From Rhynochetos jubatus (lineage: Eukaryota > Chordata > Aves > Eurypygiformes > Rhynochetidae), in contig CM050649.1 in the NCBI GenBank assembly GCA_027574665.1, positions 62,214,150 through 62,278,149 of the forward strand: DNA of 64,000 nucleotides, in the 5' to 3' direction. The notes under the pieces were generated by a model. That model did no database searches. It was not told where the DNA came from and was given only the letters and a program-made list of their open reading frames with translations. The position numbers and the translations under genes were made by a program. Of this stretch, positions 1-9,520 are shown piece by piece; the first letter of the stretch is position 1, and each line of letters starts with the position of its first letter.

Positions 1-1969
1 GATGAAAGCGACACTCGGTCACCTCCTGACCCCGGATCTCACGCTGGCACTTCCCATGCGCACAAACCAGGGATTGGAGTTAATGAGCTTTATGAGTGTT
101 CCGTGAATTTGGGTTTAAATTTTTAATCTGCTACGGTGTGTCCAAGTCGAACGCTGAGGGCAAGGGTTTGGTTGCCACCTCCGGCTGCCCGGGCGCAGTT
201 AGCCGTTGGTGCCGAGACAGCTGATGTTAGGGCCCGTGTGCCAAGTGCTTTACAAAGCCGACACAGAAGATGCTCTCTGCCCTGGGTTATTTGTAAAATG
301 GAAACAGATCGTTCTGTGTAACAGCATTTTAACAAACATGTCAACCGGTCCCGGCTAAGGGAATTACGGATGATTGATGTCAGACGCCGTTCTTTAAAAA
401 AAATGCAGTGGTACCATTGCAAGTGGCCTATAAAGGATACAACAGTCTACGTATTACACAGAGTGAAAGTGACTTTTTCTAAATAACACACTACTGGCCT
501 TATACTTTCTGCAAACCAGAACTGACACAGACGTGAAGAGATGATGTCAATTTTTTACTGAATGTATCCCAGTAAACAGACTGCCGGCAGAGCAGAAAGT
601 GCTGGTTTTTGGAGATTGGATATAACTTGGATAACTGTAAATGAGACGTTTGTGCTATGAAATGCTTCTTACAGCAGATATACAAGGGCTTCTTGGGCAT
701 ATTTTTCCAAAATAGCATCTTGTTGATGAATAAAGGCATCCAGTGAATACAGATATCATCTAATCTGCCTGTTGGGGTGCTTTCGTGCTAATTAATGCCA
801 CCACCTATATACCAGTCATGTGCATTCATAGGCCGAGTTGCTGCATTGCACAGCGTATGATTTTAACATTAAATAGTCTGCTGAAAATTAGTAGGAAAAA
901 GGTCAAGAAATGCAAAAATCCATGTTCTCTCGATGATGATGCACTTCCTAATGATATGGTACAGATATTTAAAGAGCAAGTAACTCGAGTCAGGAGCCGG
1001 TTTCAAGAGCTGCATACGGTAGTGCCTGGTAGGTGCTAGTTCCCTGCACTTAGTTGTAGGCATGTAACTTTTTTTCTCCTGTAGGTTTTTGTGGGTTCAT
1101 TTTTGCAGCTGATCTTCCAGAATTGCAGGGAGGAGAAGGATATTTGAAGGGAAGTGAATGTCAAACACCAGAATGCACGGGCAACTTTGTAGCCTGGATT
1201 TCAGCTGGAGCATGGTTGTTAGGGTTAGGGTAGCATATGGTCTTACGTGTTTATGCACTACTTTAATTACCTTTATTGGGATTTTTGCTATTAAGTGTAG
1301 CATATCTTCTATCCATCTCTTCCATGTCCATTTTAAAGCAATTAAAAAAATATTTTTTTTTCCTCAATCATTAAAAACAGCCATAAAATATTGTAGTGAG
1401 GCACAGGTAAAAATAATATTTTTTTTTCCCAGTCTTCTAATCCAAATTTCAAAGGTTTGTCTTTCTTCCCTAAAAGAAAAGCATATGCATACCCACATAC
1501 ATATAGAGAAAATTATTCTTGTTCAGTGATGAGATCCACATTATTCTGTTAAAATTTTTCCAAACTGCTACCTGCTTCGGTAAAGGACAAAGTCAGCTGC
1601 ACAAGTGCGGTCCAGCTGACAGCGCGTGGTTTTGCTGGGGCCGTGGTGATGGGGACCGAGGTGATGGGGACTCAGACTGGGAGCTGCAACAGATCAGCGG
1701 GCAGCCTGTGGCTGGTGTGGCCCTTCTGCTGGCAAGGCCTCTGCAGCCGCGTGAGCTGCTGCTTGCAAACGCATCGGTGTCTCTGTCAAAATGGGTTTGC
1801 AGCGTGCTCCTCTGGCTTGGCTGGTGGTGGTTTGGAAGGGGAGATGCTGAGACCTCTTTCTGCGGGTCCCTGGTGTGTGCAACAGCAAAAGGACCAGGGA
1901 AAGGCAGGGCTAGCAAAATGTCCACCTGCAGTCCCTGGAGAAACTATGACAGGAGCATAGGTGGGGTGA
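1..1969. other. Non-coding DNA, presumed DHRSX intron 1; CpG-rich at the left edge
   Basis: No open frame here looks like a known protein. The first ~270 bases contain roughly 16 CpG dinucleotides, which is dense for otherwise CpG-poor DNA, so this may be the tail of a CpG island lying mostly outside the window. From 300 to 1500 the sequence is ordinary AT-rich DNA with T runs around 1347-1362 and 1420-1430. From about 1590 to 1969 it becomes GC-richer, with short TGATGGGGAC-type duplications near 1646-1672, but shows no domain or splice structure I can support. Assignment to intron 1 is inferred from the DHRSX exon downstream. Confidence 0.5.
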
Positions 1970-1974
1970 CCCTG
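1970..1974. repeat. Left target-site duplication of the provirus (CCCTG)
   Basis: CCCTG sits directly before the inverted outer end of the left LTR. The same five bases directly follow the outer end of the right LTR at 4092-4096. A 5-bp duplication fits class III (ERV-L-like) integration. It aligns exactly only if the terminal base of the left LTR has changed (GGTGCTGG instead of TGTGCTGG). Confidence 0.6.
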
Positions 1975-2773
1975 GGTGCTGGTTTTAGTCAGGAAAGGGT
2001 TAACTCTCTTCACAGCGGCTGGTATGAAGCTATGTTCCTAGATTTACCCTGAGAGAAGTACTGATAAGGTGTCTTTTAGCTCGTGCTGGGAAGTGCCTGC
2101 ACCAAATTCAAAGTCTCTCTCAGCTTCTGATACTTCAGCTATGATCCCAACTTTCTTGTCGCAGGCAGTGTGGGGGACACAGTTCCGACAGCTGACCCAA
2201 ACTGACCGAAGGCGTATTTCATTCCATGGTATGCCGTGCTTGGTACATAAGCGGGGAGTGGACTCTGGGGCCATCACTTTTTCTGACAGTCTTTACACTC
2301 TATTGCTTGGCTCCTTAGCTCTTCTGTTAGCTGCTTTGCTAACTCCTGTGCTCACTCGTTCACTTGTGAGTTGGTGGGTTTGTTTAGTTTCCCGGTTGTG
2401 TATTACTGATAGGGTTCACTCAGAATCTGCTGTGATAGCTCTCGGGCTGCGGCTCTCAGGCTCTCTGGCTCTGACTCTCACTACTCAGCACCTGGTTGTG
2501 CACTGGTCAGTGAGTGGTGAGCAACTGTATCATAATGGTATCATATTGTATCATATGTTTTATTTTCTATTATTTTAATTATGTAGTAGTATTTGTATAG
2601 ATATGCATTTATATATAGTATTCATTTATATTCAGTTAGGAAAATTTTCTTACCTCAATTTTATTAGCTTGCTTGTCTTTTTCCTCTGGTTCTCCCCCTC
2701 TGCTGGAGGAGGGGAGGGGGAACCTGTGAGTGCGGCTTCGTGGTATTTTGCTGGCCGGAGTTAAACCATGACA
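1975..2773 (-). repeat. Left LTR, near full length, - strand
   Basis: Read on the - strand, the LTR starts TGTCATGGTTTAACTCCGGC at 2773 and ends near 1975 with CTGACTAAAACCAGCACC. Internal landmarks include GGTCAGTTTGGGTCAGCTGTC at about 2182-2202, a block I recognise from avian ERV LTRs. Its ends pair with the shorter right LTR: about 4 differences in the first 59 bases and about 11 in the last 79, counted by eye. AT-rich stretches at 2520-2640 contain AATAAA-like signals on the - strand, but no polyadenylation site can be assigned with confidence. Confidence 0.8.
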
Positions 2774-2782
2774 GTCCTTTTT
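2774..2782 (-). other. Polypurine tract-like sequence beside the left LTR
   Basis: On the - strand AAAAAGGAC immediately precedes the LTR start TGTCATGG. The identical nine bases precede the right LTR start on the + strand. Position and composition fit the plus-strand primer (PPT) of a retrovirus, although the run is short. Confidence 0.45.
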
Positions 2783-2799
2783 GGCGCCCAACGTGGGAC
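2782..2799 (+). other. Primer-binding-site-like sequence, tRNA-Lys type, in the wrong place
   Basis: TGGCGCCCAACGTGGGAC matches the 18-base retroviral primer-binding site complementary to the 3' end of tRNA-Lys(1,2) at all but one position (usual form ...GTGGGGC). It lies on the + strand, next to the U3 start of the left LTR and directly against the reverse transcriptase fragment, which is on the - strand. In an intact provirus the PBS follows the U5 end of the 5' LTR. The displacement marks a rearrangement junction. Confidence 0.65.
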
Positions 2800-3265
2800 T
2801 GTGCTTCCAGGTGTATTGGATGCCCCTCCAGGTGACAGCAAACAGTGGCCTGCACTCTGCTGCCAAAGGAATGGAGAAAAAGGCATTAGCAATGTCAATC
2901 GTCGCGTACCTCTTGGCTGCCTTTGACTCCAGCTCGTATTGGAGTTCCAGCATGTCCGGCACGGCAGCACTCAGTGGTGGCGTGACTTCATTCAGGCCAC
3001 GATAGTCCACTGTCAGTCTCCACTCCCCATCAGACTTACGCACTGGCCAGATGGGGCTGTTAAAGGGTGAGCGGGTTTTGCTGGTCACCCCTTGGCTCTC
3101 CAGCTGACGAATCAGCTTCTGGATAGGAAGCAAAGAGTCTCTGTTGGTACGATACTGCCGCCGGTCCACTGTTGTGGTGGCAATTAGCACCTGTTGGTCT
3201 GCAACTTTTAGCCATCCCACAACAGAGGGGTCCTGTGACAGACCAAGCAAGAGACAGCTGCTCAA
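2800..3265 (-). pseudogene. Truncated retroviral reverse transcriptase (pol) fragment
   Basis: The - strand open frame runs from 3265 to 2636, but only about its first 155 codons look retroviral. Visible motifs, in order, are an N-terminal RT segment with SPFNSPIWPVRK, the WRLTVDYRGLN block, and motif A as ATIDIANAFFSIPL with the first catalytic aspartate. The frame then meets the PBS-like sequence and reads on into the LTR, so the rest of the palm (the YxDD motif), the thumb, RNase H and integrase are absent. The protein would have polymerised DNA from viral RNA; this remnant lacks the second catalytic aspartate pair. The frame differs from that of the protease fragment upstream, so at least one frameshift separates them between about 3266 and 3363. 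Confidence 0.85.
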
Positions 3266-3363
3266 TGTCTTGATAGCAGCTATCCCAAAAGCCCACTGGT
3301 ACCCTTTCGGGTCCTTAAACTACCCTCTCTTGGGTAGTCCTAAGCATAGTCTATGCCAAGGAC

Positions 3364-3624
3364 TCACGGGACATCTGGGCCAGTCACAATGGGGTGCTTT
3401 TGCCACTCCTCCCCAGTCAGGCTTATTTCAGCCTCCAGCACAGTCAGTTGTTGAGAGCCCCCAGTCACACCAGAAATGCTGATGGGCTGTACCCCCCTAT
3501 AGCTTGATGGCATCAGGGTACACTGTGCACCCGTGTCTACTAGAGCTCTGTACTCCTGGGGCTCTGATGTGCCAGGCCATCGAATCCACACAGTCCAGTA
3601 AACACGGTTGTCCCTCTCCTCCAC
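3364..3624 (-). pseudogene. Retroviral aspartic protease (retropepsin) fragment
   Basis: An 86-codon - strand open frame contains ALVDTGAQCTLMPSSY. The DTG at residues 30-32 is the retropepsin active-site triad, preceded by the usual hydrophobic strand and followed by the flap region. Retropepsins work as homodimers that cleave the viral polyprotein. The frame ends at 3364, before the C-terminal ILGxDxL-type segment expected in the family. It lies just upstream of the reverse transcriptase on the same strand, the normal pro-pol order. The methionine at 3624 is unlikely to be a genuine start, since the protein would be made inside a polyprotein. Confidence 0.8.
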
Positions 3625-3939
3625 CTGGGTGGAAGCAGGGCCCCTCTAAAACTGACATGATGCACAATCACTCCTGTCCTGGAGCAACGGGTTATTGTCC
3701 CGGTCAGGTCTTTCATCCTGTTTAGATACAGGAGCAACAATTTTCCTGGAAGAATCTCCAGGTGAATTTTTTCCCTTTCAATTCACATGGTAAAACCATA
3801 GGGTACCCCATGATGGATACCTTTTATATTCCCTTTTTTGAGCAGAGGAATGCTTATTCCTAATAGCAGAGACACTGGTTTGTGCAGGTGGGGATCAAAA
3901 CATCTCCTTTCTGAATTGCTTAAACTCCTGGGACAGTCC
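3625..3939 (-). other. Internal proviral or captured sequence, unassigned
   Basis: About 315 bases lie between the protease fragment and the right polypurine tract. Short - strand frames overlap the protease start, but no gag or zinc-knuckle motif (CxxC-4-H-4-C) is visible. Because the right LTR points the other way, this segment must contain an inversion breakpoint if the element was once normal; I cannot place it. Confidence 0.4.
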
Positions 3940-3948
3940 AAAAAGGAC
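3940..3948 (+). other. Polypurine tract-like sequence beside the right LTR
   Basis: AAAAAGGAC directly precedes TGTCGTGG, the start of the right LTR. It is the same motif found on the - strand beside the left LTR. Confidence 0.45.
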
Positions 3949-4091
3949 TGTCGTGGTTTAACTCCAGCCAGCAAAATACCACGAAGCTGCTCTCACAGGT
4001 TCCCCCTGTTTTCTCAGGGTATATTCAGAAACGTAGCTTCATACCAGCCACTGTGAAGAAAGTTACCTCTCTCCTGACTAAAACCAGCACA
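3949..4091 (+). repeat. Right LTR, internally deleted, + strand
   Basis: It begins TGTCGTGGTTTAACTCCAGC and ends CTGACTAAAACCAGCACA. The first ~59 bases match the start of the left LTR and the last ~79 match its end, but about 650 bases between are gone. The junction is at about 4007-4012 (TTCCCCCT, then GTTTT, then CTCAGGGTA). Differences from the left copy total about 15 in 138 aligned bases by eye, so the insertion is old. Confidence 0.75.
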
Positions 4092-4096
4092 CCCTG
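4092..4096. repeat. Right target-site duplication of the provirus (CCCTG)
   Basis: Matches 1970-1974 and directly follows the CACA end of the right LTR. Confidence 0.6.
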
Positions 4097-7000
4097 TTGG
4101 GTTGTCCTGGGTGTCCCTCTTCATACTGACATCGCTCCTCTCTGCAGCATGGGATAGATACCGGCGTGCTGCCATGCTGGGCAAAGCACTCCCTTATAAA
4201 GGTACCACATACATAGCGGGGCAACACTTGCAGAACAACAGCTTGTTCAGTAAAATGACGTTTTTATGTTACCCCAGGCGAAACAGTGAATGCCAGTAGC
4301 CGCGTCTGGATTAGAGCGTGGGCTTTTGCTGATACAGCAGTGCTGGCCTCAAGCAGCATCAGGGCATAGACACGTTAGCTGAATGTGCCTTGGGAGCGAG
4401 GTGGTACATGGCCGAAATGAAGGTGTTTTGGTGCTGCCAAAAATCGGCACTGCTGGATTTTCTGTATGGAAAGTTGCAAAGCAATAAATGCAGTAAAATA
4501 AAGTAAGTGTTGATGAAAGGACTGTAGTAGCTGCTGGAACAGCTTTGCAGAGACAGGAGGGGCTCAGTTTGCTTTCCTGGCAAAGAGCTGTGCACCTTTC
4601 ACCTTCTATATCACCATGATTTTTTCTGAGAGAGGTCCTAACTGGTGGCAAAGCACCACTGGAGAACGGAGTGTGAGTGGGCTGCCTGTTCAGCCTGTGT
4701 GTTTTGGGGGGCTGACCCAGCGTGTAAGGTTGGAGCCTGGAAGAGCAACTGCATTTTAGCGTCACGTCTTTCAAATCACCAAGACGTCAGCGTGCAGTGT
4801 AAGCCATGTGTTTGGAATGTGGGCCTCGTGTGTTCATGGAAAAAGCCCTAGAGAGAGAAATATTGGAAACAGCAGAGAGCTACCAAACAAGCCAGTGAAA
4901 GCTCTTAGGCTTTTATTCTTTAAGCTCTTTTTTTTTGCCCCACTTGATATGTTTAAATTACCAAATTCCTTTATGCTTCTCAAAATAAAAAAAAGCTTCA
5001 TTCGAATGATTTTCATTATTTAACGTCAAACAGAAGTTAAACATAGGTATAACTTTTTGCTGTTTAATGTGAGGTGTAATGTGAGTGCTGTAGGTAGGTA
5101 ACTGCAGTCCATCGACTTGGCAAGGGCTGTCCTTTGAGGGGTGGCTCCAGGTATGTCAGCTGCCCTGGAAGTGGACTTCATCAGCATGGCGTGACGAGAA
5201 TCGGACTGTAAGACCTGTCATAATAACCAAAGTGTCTTTTTCTCAAAAAAGGAGACAGGAATGGTGCCTTGAAATAATATTTCACACCAAATGGGCTGTT
5301 GCGGGCCCTCTGGTCAGGTGGAATATAGAAAGCAGGCGTGAAGCCCGTTTGTGCCAACCCTGGTGCCCCAAAAGTGCTGGTATTTCTGTCTGATGTCCTT
5401 AGAAGGGCTGGCGGGGTGCACTTTGAGGTACCGGTCTGTTTAAACTGCTGGTGACATCAGGTAGTTGGGGAGTGAGGTCATGGCCTGGCTGTGCAGAAGG
5501 TGGTCCCTGCAGCCTTTGCCTTCCTTCTTGGAAGCAGGATGGTTGGGAGGTGTTGGTCAACGAATATATGTGTTTCTGTACGAAATGAGCGTTTCCCTTG
5601 AAAATTTGGGAAGCTATTTATAGGGGGTAATTAAATGTAGGAATAAAAGTAGGATGTTTGTGTCATCTCCTGGAGCATTATCAATAATAGGACTCATTTT
5701 GTGAGCAGTTGCGTTTCTTCAGAGGAGCATGTGATACTCTAATTGAAATATTAACAGCAGATAATGACACTGTGGAATGATGGCCTCTTACATGGAGACA
5801 TACTCTGAGAGCTTTTAATCTGTGTGGTAACTCTGCATATTAAAAATCTTTGACAATTTTGATGAAGAGCAATTATAGAGCATGCACAGTGGCTGCTCTT
5901 TTAAGTTAACTGATTCCCTGAGTCGCATGAATCTGCATTAGATTAATGGCCTATAAAATTTCATTCAAAAATGAGTTTTTCACTGAGGAATAAAAATGTC
6001 TAATTAAAAAAAAAAAATCTTTCAAAACAATTAACTGTCTCTGTTGCAAAGCAGCTACCTGCCTTGTGAAACCTTTGGTGTATATTTTATGAGGAACAAG
6101 AAAGATGAAAATTGAGGGAAAATGTGTGCGTATGAGATTACTTCAGCATGTGTTAAGAAGGAGGAGTCTGAAAAGAAATCAGTCTTTTCCTAGAAAAGGA
6201 CTGTCAAGAGAATTAGGAAGTTACATGTAGTACAGTCGAGACCTTTCTGTACTCAGACTTTCATACTGCATTTGAAACCCCTGACCTGCTTGTGTTATCA
6301 AAGAAAAGGGAATGAATTCCGTCTTTGGAAAACAAATGTTGTAGCTGTCTTGAAGACAAAACACGTGCATGCCCATTGTACTTTCTCATTCCAAGTTAGA
6401 ATCAATTTTTAAGCAGTTTTGGAGCCACTGCTTTGGGTGCGTACACCCAGGGGCAAATGGGCACCTGTCGGAGCGATGGGCTGCGGGCAGCCTTTGTCAC
6501 AGTCCGGACTCGTCACCAGGCGCCGGCTAGCTGAAGAAATAAATGCGTTAGCCAGGGATTGGCTTGGAGGATGTGGAAGTAGGGCAGAGAGGGAGAGAAA
6601 GGGATGTTGAGGCTATTTTCCATCTTTTTTATTAAGCCAGTAGCACCTGAGGGTTATCTCACATTAATGTCGATGCTGTAATAGCTTCTGATCATTAGTC
6701 GCTTCTGAAGTTTTTAATAATATGGAAATGTGCTTTTTAACATTTTGTATTTTAATTAATTGCAGGTATCTCAGGGTAGCTTTAAGTACCGATTGGTTTA
6801 TGTGCTACGATTCCTGTTAACTAGATTTTTTCCCAATAATCTCTAATCACCTTGTATCTCTCTTCCTGATTCTAATTACTGGAGCTTTGTATATGATAAC
6901 AAGCACTTCAGTTCGCAAGTGATTGCGCAGTTTTCTGAAGTGAGGTACTCCAGAAACTTTCAATCACCTTTTAAGTTCTGTATACCAACTTGTGACTTCT

Positions 7001-8894
7001 GCTTACTTATTTACGTTGGATGGAAACACTGTCACTCCAAAGCCGCGGGAAGCAGAGGGGACTGTTTTAAGTGTCAGCAGAACAATTTTTTGGCTGCAAG
7101 AGGCAGATCTGAATGTGACCTTCAGCTGGATGCTCTTAAGCTTGATTGGGATATGGAAATTAGATTCTCTGTCTCTGGGAAGAGAGGAGATGCAGTTTAA
7201 ACTACTCTTAATAATCTTGCCTACTTTTTTGTTCTCTTTTTTTTTTTCCCTCCCAGAATTTAATATACTAAGGGAAGATTTGAAGAATCAACTTTTCTGA
7301 TGTATTGGTTGCCCAGCTGTATCATTCCATCTGTGCTCTGAGCAAGAAGTGATAGAATGATTAATTCAATCGTTTAATAGTGTGTGGTCAGAATAGGAGG
7401 TGTTGGAATTTACAAGCAATAAAAGTAGTAGCTGTAAAGATGATTTTGGAGGGTGTGATAAATATCCTGTACTGTCTAGGATTATGATAATACTGCCAAT
7501 GCTGTCTTGAAAATTAGAACCGAAATATTTGGTCTTTTGAAAAGTATAGATCATAGTGCAAAGTATAAACTGTTTTCTGTTGGCCTTTTAATGCCAATGG
7601 TGAGGTGCAACCAGTTGTGACATTTATTCAGTTCGTAATGGAGTAACAGACATATGACTCTTTGCTGATTCTTTTTTTCTTTAGCATTTCAAACTCACTG
7701 TTATCACCCTGTTTTTTAGGTCAAAACTATAACCTAAATGCTAATTTTTCACAGTTAGATATGAAATTTTAAAACCTTAGGAATTCTGTGCCACATTTCA
7801 TGCAGCTAACCGTCAAGGTTTTTGAGATAGCTGGGGCATGGTCGTTCTGCAACTACTTACATTTCACTTTATTTTCTATTCATGGCTACTTTCAAATTGA
7901 TCACTGGATTCCTGAGCATGGTATGAAGAAATGCTGCATTTACTGGGGACTTTTGCAGGAGCAAAAAGTGTCTTTAAATGGCAAATGTTTGGTGAAACTT
8001 TCTACTGTTAGATTGGGAGTTATGCTGGGAAGGTTTTGGTATGCTTGGGGTATGACTGAGAGCAAGGACTTGAAATGTTTCTTACATCCCAAGGGATGTA
8101 AAACATCCTGAGACAGAGCTGCATCTACTGGTTAGTTTTTTGTAAAAGCTTGGAGGGTGGACAATCTTCGGTTCCTGATGCAGAATGAGAAAAAAAAAAA
8201 AAAAAATCCAATGTCTCTAACTTTCGTAGGATGGGAAAATTCGTTCTCCAGACAGTAGACTATGCAGAACTATTTCCATTACCCCTATTTAAATCTCCTG
8301 GGATGAGCTCCTCTTTTTCATCTCTTATTTCACAACAGGAAAAAAATATAATTACAAGATGACATGACTTGAAGAGCATTGAGAAGTTTTACATAAAATG
8401 ACATTGCCTGAGGTATTGCACAGTTACATTTGCCCAGAGGGAGGGAGTATGGGAGTAAGTATCAGTAAATCTGTTCAAAAGATAACCAGATGCTTTTCCT
8501 TGATTTAAAGATACACCTGTATGTAACTTCCCTATCTATAGTGTGACTGGAGTGAAAGAGAAGAAAGCCAAAGAGTAAGATTTAATAGGTAAATATATAA
8601 AAGGAATGAAAGATAAGCAGGGCAGAGAATACATGGCAAATGGAAATATATACCTCTCTATTCTTGTGATAGGATTTTCCCATGTAAGAAATGATATGAG
8701 TAAATGGATTCTTTAAATATATGCATATGTAGGGAATGGTTAGTTTCTTCCTGGAGCTAGCGTCAAGTTTCTTCCCCTGGTATTTTTAACAAATCCAGTA
8801 ATCTTTCACATGCAGGCTGTGGCTGTCCAGTATACTGTAAGGAATTATGGGATTTCTTCATATTATTGCAACAACCATCTTGCCCTTATTTCAC
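4097..8894. other. Non-coding DNA (intron 1), nothing recognised except AT-rich blocks
   Basis: No supported gene or repeat family. The part from 5580 to 6060 is AT-rich with several TAAT/ATTA words (TAATTAAA, CTAATTGAAATATTAAC) and resembles conserved non-coding elements in texture, but conservation cannot be judged from one sequence. A similar block lies at 6640-6870. A run of 17-18 A sits near 8190-8206. The open frames of 60-140 codons here have no recognisable domain. Confidence 0.5.
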
Positions 8895-9190
8895 AAAGTC
8901 CCGCGTTAGATTTTTGTGAAGTGCCTCGTATGGGCAAAGCCAGCACTGCTCACACGTGGGTCACCTCGGCCGAGCGGAATGCGCGCTGTGCCCTTCGGCT
9001 GCTGTGCCGGGGAGAGCACGGTGGTCTCCCACACGCCTCTCCTGTCTGGCTCTATGGCAGCAAAGCCCTCCCTTCCAAGTGACGGCGGTGTTTCATGGCA
9101 TCATCCGAGTCCCTAGTTGGCATCTGTCCCCAGGACGAAAGGATTGCGTAGTGGAGCGAAGTGTGCCACGTGTGGTGTAAGGCCAGCGGG
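8895..9190. promoter_or_regulatory. CpG-island-like patch inside intron 1
   Basis: About 21 CpG dinucleotides fall in ~295 bases, with GC near 57% by eye. That gives an observed/expected ratio close to 0.9, while flanking DNA is CpG-poor. This meets the usual short CpG-island criteria. Several open frames cross it, but none resembles the short membrane-anchor exon 1 expected for DHRSX or any other protein I know. It could be an orphan CpG island, an alternative promoter, or a GC-rich remnant of a decayed exon or retrocopy. Confidence 0.4.
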
Positions 9191-9435
9191 TAGTCCTGTG
9201 GCAAATGGTCTTGCACAAGTTTGTCAATGCATAGTATCAGCCTGTATCTGAAATATCCATGTTACTTGAGACTAGTGCTTCTCCAGCAAAATACTGGCTC
9301 AAATCAGGAATAGCTAGGATGTTTAAGATAAGGACTAGCAGGTGATGGCAGAAGTTGCTCAATGCCAACCTGGACATTGCAGAGTTCTAGTTTCACTAAT
9401 ATAATTTATACTTGTAGATCTAAGAGAACTTTTAT

Positions 9436-9520
9436 TCTCCTCTCCTCTCCTCTCCTCTCCTCTCCTCTCCTCTCCTCTCCTCTCCTCTCCTCTCCTCTCC
9501 TCTCCTCTCCTCTCCTCTCC
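9436..9520 (+). repeat. (TCTCC)17 microsatellite
   Basis: Seventeen perfect copies of the pentanucleotide TCTCC, uninterrupted. The complementary strand is pure purine (GGAGA). Perfect copies suggest a currently unstable, probably polymorphic locus. Confidence 0.97.

Larger units (their letters stand above)
1975..4091 (-). mobile_element. Rearranged ERV-L-like endogenous retrovirus with inverted LTRs
   Basis: A degenerate provirus about 2.1 kb long. On the - strand it carries a retropepsin fragment (3364-3624) followed by the N-terminal part of a reverse transcriptase (about 2810-3265). An LTR lies at each end, but in opposite orientation: the left LTR (1975-2773) reads on the - strand and the right LTR (3949-4091) on the + strand. 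Both U3 starts therefore face inward and both U5 ends face outward. Each LTR start is preceded by the same purine-rich AAAAAGGAC. The whole unit is flanked by CCCTG. gag, most of pol, RNase H, integrase and env are missing, so it cannot be functional. The class III assignment rests on the RT motif style and the 5-bp duplication; it is inferred, not searched. Confidence 0.8.

Noticed and set aside
240..310. MIR-like segment around TTTGTAAAATGGAAACAG
   Set aside because: Only one short word matches; the rest of the MIR core is not visible.
1219..1230. Two TTAGGG units, as an interstitial telomeric repeat
   Set aside because: Two copies are expected by chance and no array surrounds them.
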